A stretch of DNA of 14,244 nt from an uncultured Micrococcales bacterium (GTDB lineage: Bacteria; Actinomycetota; Actinomycetes; Actinomycetales; Microbacteriaceae): assembly GCA_903893675.1 (NCBI GenBank), contig CAITNA010000136.1, forward strand, positions 1-14,244. The letters run 5' to 3'. This document shows, piece by piece, positions 7,585-14,244 of the stretch (position 1 is the first letter of the stretch; the number at the start of each line of letters is the position of its first letter). The notes under the pieces were generated by a model. The model ran no database searches and was not told the origin of the DNA. It saw only the letters and a list, made by a program, of their open reading frames with translations. The position numbers and the translations under genes were made by a program.

Positions 7585-8369
7585 TTCTCGAGTTTGATTC
7601 CGTACGTGAACAGGCATCTCGATTGGCCGCGCTGATAGATGCCGGAATGAGTTGGCGTGCCGCCGTTGCCGAGGTTGGCGAGCTTGTTGACCCGAGACTG
7701 AATTCCGTCGATCAAATTATTGACCGGGCAGGGGTTGCGCCTGGCCCACTGCTTCGCGGGTTGCTTGCCCGGCTCGATGCCAGCGCCCAGGCCGCAAGGC
7801 GGGTCGAGCTGGCCCGAGCCGCACCTCGCGCCACCTTGCGGCTGGTGTCATGGCTTCCGCTGGCCGCGCTGCTATTTGGGCAACTGGCAGGACTTGGCTC
7901 TCTCGCCGTTCTTGCTCGCAGCCCAATTGCCGTTGCCTCGGTTTGTCTCGGGGTTGCACTGCTAATCGGAGGGCAGGTTTGGTCATCGAGAATGGTTTCG
8001 CGTGCATCCGTGGTCGAGGCAGATGACGGTTTTGATTATCTGCTCATCGAGAGTTGCCTGCGAGCGGGCTTCGATTTTCGTTTGGCGTGCGACCTTGTTG
8101 CTGTGGTTCGAGGCTCGCCCAGCCGCAACTTCGAGACTGACAGTGTGATGAATGAAATCGTCGAGCTATCACGAAGAACCGGCACGCCACTTGCCGATCT
8201 GATCTCCGCCCTGACTCTCGATCGTGAGCAACAGCGACTGCAACAAAGATTGCAGAAACTCGAATCGCTCTCGGTGCGTTTGATGCTTCCCCTCGGAGTT
8301 AGTGTCTTGCCGGCCTTTGTTTTGATTGCGGTCTTCCCGCTTGCAATGTCATTCGTCTCGAGCTCGTGA
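7581..8369 (+). CDS. Type II secretion F-domain membrane protein, TadB/TadC-like (262 aa)
   Basis: Inner-membrane platform protein expected to couple the CpaF ATPase to pilin extraction. Layout: cytoplasmic part 1-90 (QASRLAALIDAGMSWRAA resembles the first half of a T2SSF domain), two membrane helices about 92-135 (LVSWLPLAALLFGQLAGLGSLAVLA and SPIAVASVCLGVALLIGGQV), second cytoplasmic part about 145-235 (DYLLIESCLRAGFDFRLACDL, then a region rich in Gln, Arg and Leu), and a last hydrophobic segment 236-258. Most actinobacterial tad loci encode TadB and TadC separately; only this one gene lies between the ATPase and the pilin, so it probably does both jobs or is a reduced fusion (inference). 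The GTG start overlaps the cpaF TGA (GTGA) and has GAGGG 6 nt upstream, indicating translational coupling. Confidence 0.88.
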   Translation: MILEFDSVREQASRLAALIDAGMSWRAAVAEVGELVDPRLNSVDQIIDRAGVAPGPLLRGLLARLDASAQAARRVELARAAPRATLRLVSWLPLAALLFGQLAGLGSLAVLARSPIAVASVCLGVALLIGGQVWSSRMVSRASVVEADDGFDYLLIESCLRAGFDFRLACDLVAVVRGSPSRNFETDSVMNEIVELSRRTGTPLADLISALTLDREQQRLQQRLQKLESLSVRLMLPLGVSVLPAFVLIAVFPLAMSFVSSS

Positions 8370-8375
8370 TTTTAG

Positions 8376-8381
8376 AAAGGA
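8376..8381 (+). promoter_or_regulatory. Strong ribosome-binding site of the DUF4244 pilin gene
   Basis: AAAGGA, preceded by AG, lies 4 nt before ATG 8386. It is the best Shine-Dalgarno in the tad operon and rules out the upstream in-frame start at 8326, which would lie inside the previous gene. It suggests this small protein is made in larger amounts than its coupled neighbours. Confidence 0.7.
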
Positions 8382-8385
8382 AACC

Positions 8386-8571
8386 ATGAACAGGTTGAAA
8401 GATGAAACCGGTGCAGCAACCGCCGAGTATGCAATTGCCACGATGGCGGCTGTCGGCTTTGCAGGGCTGCTTGTCATCATCATGCGCAGCGACGAGGTGC
8501 GGCAGATGCTTTTCGATTTGGTGAAAAGTGCGCTGACATTCACGAACCCGAATTCAACGCCGGCTCTGTGA
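8386..8571 (+). CDS. DUF4244 family Flp-pilin-like protein (61 aa)
   Basis: Probable pilus subunit. The short basic/acidic leader MNRLKDETG is followed by A-A-T-A-E-Y, matching the prepilin-peptidase pattern G/xxxxE (Gly9, Glu14 at +5), then a hydrophobic helix (about 15-33, AIATMAAVGFAGLLVIIM) and a short amphipathic tail (DEVRQMLFDLVKSALTF). The TAEYA start and length identify DUF4244, the family of M. tuberculosis Rv3656c. In tad systems such peptides polymerise into the fibre after cleavage by a TadV/CpaA peptidase, which is not encoded in this window. The 16-bp gap from the previous gene, an ATG start and a strong Shine-Dalgarno set it apart from the rest of the operon. Its TGA overlaps the GTG of the TadE gene. 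Confidence 0.9.
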   Translation: MNRLKDETGAATAEYAIATMAAVGFAGLLVIIMRSDEVRQMLFDLVKSALTFTNPNSTPAL

Positions 8572-8870
8572 TTCCTTCGAACTCTTGGCTCGCCGACGAT
8601 TGTGGGTCGGTTACGGCCGAGTTGGCGGTCGTGCTGCCGAGTGTGATGGCCATCCTTGGTTTGGCTCTCGGGGCACTCGGTCTTCAGGTCGATCGATTGC
8701 GCTTGGTTGACCAGACCACCCAGGATGCACGTGCAGCTGCCAGGGGAGAGACCGTCGATCAGGCCAAGGTCTTTGCCTCGGGCAACCTGATCTGCGTCAA
8801 ACTCTCTCGCCCAACCCCCTTCGGGTTCGAGTTGAGCGACACAGAGTGTGCCCGGCGGGAGGGCACTTGA
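8568..8870 (+). CDS. TadE family minor pilin (100 aa)
   Basis: TadE-type pseudopilin, thought to join or initiate the Flp fibre. Its leader MIPSNSWLADDCG ends in Gly13, followed by SVTAE with Glu18 at +5, again the prepilin-peptidase pattern. Then comes the hydrophobic helix LAVVLPSVMAILGLALGALG (19-38) and the typical VDRLRLVDQTTQDARAAARG segment. Two downstream cysteines, in NLICVKL and DTEC, may form the disulfide seen in this family. It corresponds to M. tuberculosis Rv3655c in size and order. The GTG start overlaps the DUF4244 stop (GTGA) and has no good Shine-Dalgarno, so translation probably depends on the upstream gene. The TGA overlaps the next start. Confidence 0.88.
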   Translation: MIPSNSWLADDCGSVTAELAVVLPSVMAILGLALGALGLQVDRLRLVDQTTQDARAAARGETVDQAKVFASGNLICVKLSRPTPFGFELSDTECARREGT

Positions 8871-9268
8871 GCACCGGCAGGGCGCGTGGGCGAAACGCCG
8901 AGAACGACCAGTGGCAAATGGGGCGATTTTGGGGTTCGGCCGGCTCGGGCACGATTCTTGGGCTCGGCCTAGTCGCGGGCATCCTGGCCGGGTTGATTTC
9001 GGCCAATATCGCCGCAAATTGGCTGGTTTCAGCCCAAAAGCTGCAGTCGCAGGCAGATCTCATCGCTTTGGCTGCCGCCGATTCGGCTCGGGGCCTGACC
9101 ACGGGCTTTCCCTGCCAAACGGCTGGTCAAATGGCACATATCTATATGGTGTCTCTTGACTCATGTCGTATTGTCGGTTTCGAGTCTTTTATCCGGCTGT
9201 CTTTGGCAGGCATCGGTCCGACCCTCGAGGCAACCTCGAGAGCAGGGCCGCCAACCAACGGCAACTGA
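8867..9268 (+). CDS. Secretion-neighbourhood TadE/TadG-like protein (133 aa)
   Basis: Membrane-anchored pilus-associated protein of unknown precise role, like M. tuberculosis Rv3654c. A basic N-terminal stretch precedes GSAGSGTILGLGLVAGILAGL, a transmembrane helix at about 23-43 typical of TadG-like proteins, followed by SAQKLQSQADLIALAAADSA, the conserved post-helix 'QADLAALAAA' pattern. The remaining ~60 residues are predicted extracytoplasmic with two cysteines (GFPCQTAG and LDSCRIV). Start choice is uncertain. TTG 8867 makes a TTGA overlap with the TadE stop and has GGAGG 4 nt upstream. GTG 8846 and ATG 8918 are in-frame alternatives, the last giving a shorter leader. It is the last gene of the tad cluster; topA follows after a 16-bp gap. 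Confidence 0.8.
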   Translation: MSTGRARGRNAENDQWQMGRFWGSAGSGTILGLGLVAGILAGLISANIAANWLVSAQKLQSQADLIALAAADSARGLTTGFPCQTAGQMAHIYMVSLDSCRIVGFESFIRLSLAGIGPTLEATSRAGPPTNGN

Positions 9269-9270
9269 AC

Positions 9271-9277
9271 AAGGAGA
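9271..9277 (+). promoter_or_regulatory. Ribosome-binding site that decides the topA start
   Basis: AAGGAGA lies 7 nt before TTG 9285 but only 1 nt (GGAG core: 2 nt) before ATG 9279. Spacing favours TTG 9285, which also gives the family-typical N-terminus MASRKLVIVESP. Confidence 0.6.
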
Positions 9278-9284
9278 AATGTTT

Positions 9285-11975
9285 TTGGCATCACGCAAAC
9301 TGGTCATCGTAGAGTCGCCGGCTAAGGCCAAGACCATCGCCAAGTACCTGGGCGAGGGGTTCGAGGTGTTGGCCTCGGTAGGTCACATCCGCGACTTGGT
9401 CGACCCTAAGGACGTTCCTGCCGAGAAGAAAAAGACCTCGGTCGGCAAGTTCTCGATCGACATCGAAAACGACTTCGAGCCCTACTACGCCATTTCGGCA
9501 GGCAAGTCGAAGACCGTCAGCGACATCAAGTCAGCCCTCAAGGATGCAGACGAGCTCTATCTCGCTACCGATGAAGACCGCGAGGGCGAGGCCATCGCGT
9601 GGCACCTGCTTCAGGTTTTGAAGCCAAAGGTTCCGGTCAAGCGAATGGTCTTCAACGAGATCACCAAAGACGCAATCCAGGATGCCGTTAACCACACTCG
9701 CGACATCGACGAGAACCTAGTTCAGGCACAGGAAACCCGACGCATTGTTGACCGCCTTTACGGATATGAAATTTCGCCGGTGCTCTGGCGCAAGATCAAC
9801 CGTGGCTTGAGCGCCGGTCGCGTGCAGTCGCCAGCAATGCGTTTGGTTGTTGCGCGCGAGCGTGAGCGCATGGCGTTCATCGCGGCGAAATACTTTGACG
9901 TCAAGGCACTGCTCGACACTCAGGTTTCTGGCGAGCCAAACTTCGAGGCGAAGCTGCTCTCGATCGACGGCAAGCGCATCGCAACCGGTGAATCGTTCGA
10001 CGACCGCGGAAACCTGAAGTCAGACGTTCGCGTTCTGAATGAGGCCGAGGCAACCGAACTTGCAGAGGGCATGAAGGGCGGCTCGGTTTCGATCGAGGTT
10101 GTCTCAGTTGAGGCTAAGCCTTCGACTCGTCGCCCGGCAGCGCCATTCACCACGTCGACTCTGCAACAGGAAGCATCGCGCAAGTTGCGCATGTCTGCAA
10201 AGCAGACCATGGACACCGCGCAGTCGCTCTACCAAGAGGGTCACATCACCTACATGCGTACTGACTCGACCACGCTTTCGCAGCAGGCAATCAACGCAGC
10301 GCGCACTCAGGCCGCCGAGATGTTCGGAGCCGATTTGGTTGCTGACGCACCGCGCGTTTACGCATCCAAGTCGAAGAACGCCCAAGAGGCCCACGAGGCG
10401 ATTCGCCCATCTGGTGAGGTTTTCAAGCGCCCGAGCGAGCTTCAGGGCGTGCTCTATGGTAAGGCTTTCGAGCTCTATGACCTGATCTGGAAGCGCACCG
10501 TCGCCTCGCAGATGCAGGACGCCAAGGTCTCGACCACCACCGCGCGCATCCAGGTCAAGGGCCTGAAGAGTGCAGACACCGTCGAGTTCACCGCCTCGGG
10601 CACTGTCGTTACCTTCCGCGGCTTCTTGGCCGCCTACGAAGAAAGCCAGGATGAGAGCCGCAACGACGACGACAACGAAGAGCAAGAGTCGAAGCTTCCG
10701 AAGCTCGAAGTTGGTCAGAAGCTAAAGGCAATCGACGTCTTCGCAAAAGACCACCAGACTTCACCGCCACCGCGCTACACAGAAGCATCGCTGGTTAAGG
10801 CGCTCGAAGAAGACGGCATCGGCCGACCTTCGACCTATGCGTCGATCATGTCGACAATTCTCGGCAAGGGTTATGTCGTAAAGCGCGGTCAGGCACTGGT
10901 TCCAACTTGGATTGCCTTCACCATCACGCGCTTCCTTGAGACCAACTTCGATCGACTCGTTGACTACGCGTTCACCGCTCGCATGGAGGAAGACCTCGAT
11001 GAGATTGCAGCGGGCGAGCGCGATCGTTCGACCTGGTTGCACCGTTTCTATTTCGGCGGCGAAGGCATCGAAGGTTTGCACGAGACCGTCGAGAATATCG
11101 GCGAGATTGACCCTCGCGCGGTGAACTCGTTCAAGTTGGCAGACAACATCACAGTGCGCACCGGAAAGTATGGCCCTTACATCGAGACGATGACCGAGCC
11201 GGGCGCCGAGGGTGCCGACGAAAACGGTCGCCGCATTGTGAACATCCCAGAAGGTCTTGCACCAGATGAGCTGACCGTCGACAAGGCGCAAGAGCTCATC
11301 GACGCACCGGTGATTGCCGACCGCGTTCTTGGCCAAGACCCAGCAACCGGCTTCGACATCATTTTCAAGGATGGTCGCTATGGCCCATACATCTTGGTGA
11401 ACGACGAGTCGGCCGAGAAACCGCGCACCGCGTCGCTGCTCAAGAACATGAGCCCAGAGGCTTTCACCTATGAAGATGCTCTGAAGCTGCTGTCGCTGCC
11501 TCGCGTGGTCGGCGTTGACCCTGAAGAGGGCATCGAGATCACCGTGCAGAACGGCAAGTTCGGGCCATACATGACCAAGGGCAAAGACAGCCGCTCGCTG
11601 GCAAGCGAAGACGAGCTGTTCTCGCTGACCCTCGAGCAGGCGCTTGAGCTATACAAACTGCCTAAGTATGGCGGCCGCCGCACCGCGGCAACCCCGCTGA
11701 AGGAGTTCGGCGAAGACCCGCTGTCAAAGCTCAACGTGGTTGCAAAGACTGGCCAGTTCGGCCTCTATGTCACCGATGGCGTGGTCAACGCGACCGTGCC
11801 GAAGGAAGAGCCACTCGAAGAGATGACTCCAGACCGCGCTTTCGAGTTGCTCATGATCCGTCGCGAGAAGCTGGGTCTCGAGCCTGGCGAGGCACCAGCC
11901 AAGACCTCACGTCGCAAGACCAAGGCAACCACCACCACTCGCACGGTCAAAGCCGGAAGCAAAAAGAAGAAGTAA
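9285..11975 (+). CDS. topA: DNA topoisomerase I (type IA, 896 aa)
   Basis: Relaxes negative supercoils behind replication and transcription forks by transient single-strand cleavage. The Toprim domain lies at the N-terminus (KLVIVESPAKAKTIAKYLG, then LYLATDEDREGEAIAWHL with the metal-binding DxD). The core carries the cleavage motif HITYMRTDST with catalytic Tyr323. The C-terminal part has four degenerate repeats, each with a G-[KRQ]-[YF]-G-x-Y core (GKYGPYI near 626, GRYGPYI near 695, GKFGPYM near 755, GQFGLYV near 821), and ends in a Lys/Arg-rich tail (KTSRRKTKATTTTRTVKAG, then KKKK). This replaces the zinc fingers of E. coli TopA and is the actinobacterial design; the basic tail aids processivity in the mycobacterial enzyme. 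TTG 9285 is chosen on ribosome-binding spacing, ATG 9279 is possible, and an in-frame GTG further upstream at 9156 lies in the previous gene. Its stop is 2 nt before tmk. Confidence 0.98.
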   Translation: MASRKLVIVESPAKAKTIAKYLGEGFEVLASVGHIRDLVDPKDVPAEKKKTSVGKFSIDIENDFEPYYAISAGKSKTVSDIKSALKDADELYLATDEDREGEAIAWHLLQVLKPKVPVKRMVFNEITKDAIQDAVNHTRDIDENLVQAQETRRIVDRLYGYEISPVLWRKINRGLSAGRVQSPAMRLVVARERERMAFIAAKYFDVKALLDTQVSGEPNFEAKLLSIDGKRIATGESFDDRGNLKSDVRVLNEAEATELAEGMKGGSVSIEVVSVEAKPSTRRPAAPFTTSTLQQEASRKLRMSAKQTMDTAQSLYQEGHITYMRTDSTTLSQQAINAARTQAAEMFGADLVADAPRVYASKSKNAQEAHEAIRPSGEVFKRPSELQGVLYGKAFELYDLIWKRTVASQMQDAKVSTTTARIQVKGLKSADTVEFTASGTVVTFRGFLAAYEESQDESRNDDDNEEQESKLPKLEVGQKLKAIDVFAKDHQTSPPPRYTEASLVKALEEDGIGRPSTYASIMSTILGKGYVVKRGQALVPTWIAFTITRFLETNFDRLVDYAFTARMEEDLDEIAAGERDRSTWLHRFYFGGEGIEGLHETVENIGEIDPRAVNSFKLADNITVRTGKYGPYIETMTEPGAEGADENGRRIVNIPEGLAPDELTVDKAQELIDAPVIADRVLGQDPATGFDIIFKDGRYGPYILVNDESAEKPRTASLLKNMSPEAFTYEDALKLLSLPRVVGVDPEEGIEITVQNGKFGPYMTKGKDSRSLASEDELFSLTLEQALELYKLPKYGGRRTAATPLKEFGEDPLSKLNVVAKTGQFGLYVTDGVVNATVPKEEPLEEMTPDRAFELLMIRREKLGLEPGEAPAKTSRRKTKATTTTRTVKAGSKKKK

Positions 11976-11977
11976 AG

Positions 11978-12601
11978 ATGTCGCGCGGTTTGTTCATTTC
12001 GCTCGAGGGCATCGACGGAGTCGGAAAGTCGACTCAGGTCGAGCGCCTCGCCGATTTCTTTCGCGCCCAGGGCAAAACCGTAGTCACAACTTTTGAGCCG
12101 GGTGGCACCGAGCTCGGTCAAGAGATTCGTCATCTCTTGCTTCACCGCAAGGGTGATGTTGCACCTCGTGCCGAGGCTCTGCTTTTTGCTGCTGATCGCG
12201 CACACCACATCGCAACCAAGGTTCGCCCAGCACTCGAGCGCGGCGAGATTGTGATCACAGATCGCTATCTAGATTCATCGGTGGCATACCAGGGCAGTGG
12301 TCGCGATCTCGATTTCGAAGAGGTTCGCAATCTTTCGCTTTTTGCCGTTGGCGGATTGCTACCAGACCTAACCGTGTTGCTCGACCTCGAGGCGAGCAAG
12401 GCGATGGCTCGTCGAAGCAAAACCGGTGCCGAGCCTGATCGCCTAGAGCGCGAGAAGACCGAGTTCTTCGAGACCGTGCGTCAGTCGTTCCTGCGTTTGG
12501 CGGCAGCCGAGCCAAACCGCTTCTTGGTAGTCGATGCCGAGCTGAGCCCTGAAGAAATTCAGTCGGCCATCCGTGCTCGTGCCGAAAAGCTGCTTGCCTA
12601 A
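11978..12601 (+). CDS. tmk: Thymidylate kinase (207 aa)
   Basis: Phosphorylates dTMP to dTDP with ATP, the step that commits thymidylate to dTTP for DNA synthesis. It shows P-loop EGIDGVGKST at 10-19, EPGGTELGQEIRHLLL around 40-55 (dTMP-binding region), DRYLDSSVAYQG at 95-106 with the DRY motif, and a LID segment RRSKTGAEPDRLE near 145-158. Length is normal for Tmk. It starts 2 nt after the topA stop and ends with TAATG, so its stop shares a base with the holB start. Translation is likely coupled through topA-tmk-holB, linking nucleotide supply to the replication machinery. The Shine-Dalgarno is weak (AAGAAG within the last topA codons), in keeping with coupling. Confidence 0.98.
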   Translation: MSRGLFISLEGIDGVGKSTQVERLADFFRAQGKTVVTTFEPGGTELGQEIRHLLLHRKGDVAPRAEALLFAADRAHHIATKVRPALERGEIVITDRYLDSSVAYQGSGRDLDFEEVRNLSLFAVGGLLPDLTVLLDLEASKAMARRSKTGAEPDRLEREKTEFFETVRQSFLRLAAAEPNRFLVVDAELSPEEIQSAIRARAEKLLA

Positions 12602-13743
12602 TGAGCAAGCCAATCTGGGGCGAGCTGTTCGGGCAGCAGGATGCAATTGCCTCGCTCGAACAGGCCGTTGCCCACAAGCGCGACTCGCTAAACCACGCCT
12701 GGCTGTTCACCGGCCCACCGGGTTCAGGTCGCTCGAACGCCGCCATTGCCTTTGCTGCCGCGCTGGTTTGCCCAGACGACGGATGCGGCAAGTGCCAATC
12801 GTGCCTGCTTGCTATGGCCGGCGCGCATCCTGACATTGAGGTCTTGGCTACCGACAAGGTGCAGATGTCGATCGAAGAGGTGCGCAATCTGGTTCAGGCA
12901 TCGCAGCTCGGCGGCACGATGAGTCGCTTCAAGATCATGGTCATCGAAGACGCCGACCGCATGCCTGAGCGCACCTCGAACGTTCTGCTCAAGGCACTCG
13001 AAGAGCCGCCGCCTGGTACCGTTTGGATTCTCTGCGCTCCGAGCGAGGCCGACATGTTGCCAACGATCCGCTCGCGCGTTCGTCGCGTTGCACTGAAGAC
13101 CCCTTCGGTCGAAGAAGTTGCCGACCTGCTCGTATCGCGCGACGGCATCGAACGCGGTCTAGCACTCACAGTTGCCGCCGAAGCGCAGTCGCACATCGGC
13201 ATGGCACGACGTCTTGCAACCAGCCCCGAGGCTCGCGCTCGTCGTCAGGCAACGCTGAATGCAGCACTCGCCATTGACTCTGTTTCTGCCGCAATCATCA
13301 CCGCCGAGAACTGGCTCGACATCGCAAAGAAAGACGTCGACGCACTTACCGCAGAGCGCGACGAAGAAGAGCTTCGTGAACTCAAGGTGATGCTCGGCGT
13401 GCAGGGTGAGGATCGCGTTCCTCCGCACGTGCGCGCAGACATTCGCAACCTCGAAGAAGCACAGAAGCGCCGCGCGACACGTTCGTCACGCGACGGGCTC
13501 GATCGCATCCTGGTTGATTTGCTTTCGCTCTATCGCGATGTGCTGATGCTGCAGCTCGGCTCGGGTTCTGCGCTGATCAACCAGGGCATGCATGAGGGGC
13601 TCACGAGACTGGCCAACAACTCGACCGCCGAGCAGACCATCGCCAAGCTTGGGCACATCGAAATCACTCGCGAGCGCATCAACCGAAACGTTCGCGACCA
13701 GTTGGCACTTGAAGCACTAGCGGTTAACCTAAGGAACAAATGA
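12601..13743 (+). CDS. holB: DNA polymerase III delta' subunit (380 aa)
   Basis: Non-motor subunit of the clamp loader that opens and places the beta sliding clamp. AAA+ features: FTGPPGSGRS P-loop (GPPGSGRS at 38-45, with Arg where active ATPases have Lys), a zinc-binding module with Cys57, Cys62, Cys65 and Cys68 (CPDDGCGKCQSC), the Walker-B-like MVIEDADRM at 113-121, and KALEEPPPGTVWIL. Delta' does not need to hydrolyse ATP, so the altered P-loop is expected. The usual SRC sensor motif reads SRV (158-160), losing the Cys. The C-terminal half is helical with acidic and basic stretches, as in actinobacterial HolB. ATG 12601 overlaps the tmk stop; its own TGA overlaps the next ATG (ATGA). The Rv3644c product is the M. 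tuberculosis counterpart. Confidence 0.96.
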   Translation: MSKPIWGELFGQQDAIASLEQAVAHKRDSLNHAWLFTGPPGSGRSNAAIAFAAALVCPDDGCGKCQSCLLAMAGAHPDIEVLATDKVQMSIEEVRNLVQASQLGGTMSRFKIMVIEDADRMPERTSNVLLKALEEPPPGTVWILCAPSEADMLPTIRSRVRRVALKTPSVEEVADLLVSRDGIERGLALTVAAEAQSHIGMARRLATSPEARARRQATLNAALAIDSVSAAIITAENWLDIAKKDVDALTAERDEEELRELKVMLGVQGEDRVPPHVRADIRNLEEAQKRRATRSSRDGLDRILVDLLSLYRDVLMLQLGSGSALINQGMHEGLTRLANNSTAEQTIAKLGHIEITRERINRNVRDQLALEALAVNLRNK

Positions 13744-14244
13744 AAAGCAAACTGATTGCCCTGCTCGTCTCGATTCCGCTGCTAATCACCGGATGCGTGG
13801 TTGCCCCGGCCACGGCCCCAGCGGCCACCGCCGAGGTCAGCGCAGCCCTGGCCCCGTTCTACAACCAGGCCCTGACCTGGACCAAGTGCGGCACCATCAA
13901 GTGCGCGACCATCAACGCGCCACTGAACTGGGATAGCCCATCCAAGGCCGCTTCGATCAAGTTGGCCCTGAACTATGTGCCTTCGACTGGCAACGCCGAC
14001 AAGGGCTGGTTGCTCGAGAACCCTGGTGGCCCGGGCGGCTCGGGCATCGACTTCGTGAAGTCGGGCGGCTCGCAGGCCGGCAGCGACTACCTGCGTCAGC
14101 ACTACAACCTCGTTGGCTTCGACCCACGCGGCGTGCAGAACAGCTCGAAGGTCACCTGCCTTAACGCGACCCAGACAGATCACTTCTTGTATGACCCAAC
14201 CCCTGGCGCGATCGGCTCGACGGCCGAGTACAACGCAACCGTTG
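13740..14244 (+). CDS. Exported alpha/beta-hydrolase lipoprotein, tripeptidyl-aminopeptidase-like, N-terminal part
   Basis: Only the first 168 codons are in the window. A lipoprotein signal peptide (MKSKLIALLVSIPLLITGC, lipobox ITGC with Cys19) indicates export and anchoring to the outer face of the membrane. A Pro/Ala/Thr-rich linker follows. The start of an alpha/beta-hydrolase fold is seen in the paired cysteines Cys50 and Cys55, the oxyanion loop NPGGPGGSG at 94-102 and YNLVGFDPRGV around 122-132. These match the actinobacterial secreted tripeptidyl aminopeptidases (SlpD/Tap type). The nucleophile Ser, Asp and His lie beyond the edge, so activity cannot be judged. The ATG overlaps the holB stop, with AAGGA 4 nt upstream at 13731-13735. 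It is transcribed with the replication genes although its role is extracellular peptide breakdown. Confidence 0.93.
   Translation, partial: MKSKLIALLVSIPLLITGCVVAPATAPAATAEVSAALAPFYNQALTWTKCGTIKCATINAPLNWDSPSKAASIKLALNYVPSTGNADKGWLLENPGGPGGSGIDFVKSGGSQAGSDYLRQHYNLVGFDPRGVQNSSKVTCLNATQTDHFLYDPTPGAIGSTAEYNATV

Noticed and set aside
9156..9284. Longer TopA start at 9156 (GTG)
   Set aside because: The added 43 residues overlap the preceding TadE/G-like gene and have no family similarity. A clear Shine-Dalgarno lies at 9271-9277.

Overview
The window looks like chromosomal DNA of an actinobacterium. Microbacteriaceae is the best fit, perhaps one of the compact-genome planktonic lineages (an inference from gene content and packing; no phylogeny was run). 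Supporting this are a 6C small RNA (a class known from Actinobacteria), a DUF4244/TadE 'secretion neighbourhood' pilus cluster, a TopA with degenerate C-terminal repeats and a lysine-rich tail instead of zinc fingers, and a topA-tmk-holB-exported hydrolase series. Start codons at some transcription-unit heads lack a Shine-Dalgarno and sit 7 nt behind a -10-like hexamer, as in leaderless actinobacterial mRNAs. Genes are densely packed, with no mobile element, tRNA, rRNA or CRISPR array visible.

Layout. 1-1254 (-): N-terminal 418 codons of a class A penicillin-binding protein, cut by the window edge. 1296-1451 and 1455-1925 (+): a 51-aa DUF4177 protein and a RidA-family protein, probably one short operon. 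1905-3158 (-): GH125 exo-alpha-1,6-mannosidase, tail-to-tail with RidA. 3183-4322 (+): cytochrome P450, divergent from GH125 across only 24 bp. 4319-6292 (-): acetyl-CoA synthetase, sharing its stop site with the P450. 6293-6681: the only sizeable gene-free stretch. It holds the acs leader, a 21-bp inverted repeat, a 6C RNA (two tandem hairpins with CCCCCC loops) and DnaA-box-like 9-mers. 6682-9268 (+): a reduced tad/Flp-pilus operon with CpaF/TadA ATPase, one TadB/TadC-like membrane protein, a DUF4244 pilin-like peptide, a TadE-like minor pilin and a secretion-neighbourhood TadE/TadG-like protein. 9285-13743 (+): topA, tmk and holB. 13740-end (+): an exported lipoprotein hydrolase of the tripeptidyl-aminopeptidase type, cut by the window edge.

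How it fits together. The left part mixes cell-wall synthesis, imine/enamine detoxification, mannoside breakdown, a lone oxidase and acetate activation. The middle encodes a minimal Flp-type pilus or secretion machine whose genes are chained by stop/start overlaps. The right part couples DNA topology, dTTP supply and the replicative clamp loader. From memory, the set (ponA, DUF4177, RidA, acs, 6C RNA, tad genes, topA, holB) matches genes spread over the Rv3644c-Rv3682 region of Mycobacterium tuberculosis, so most of the window is an old conserved actinobacterial neighbourhood. GH125 and the P450 are the likely lineage-specific insert. I saw no clearly new system. The points most worth following are the 6C RNA, the recurrent leaderless TAGCCT-N7-ATG architecture and the stripped-down tad locus.
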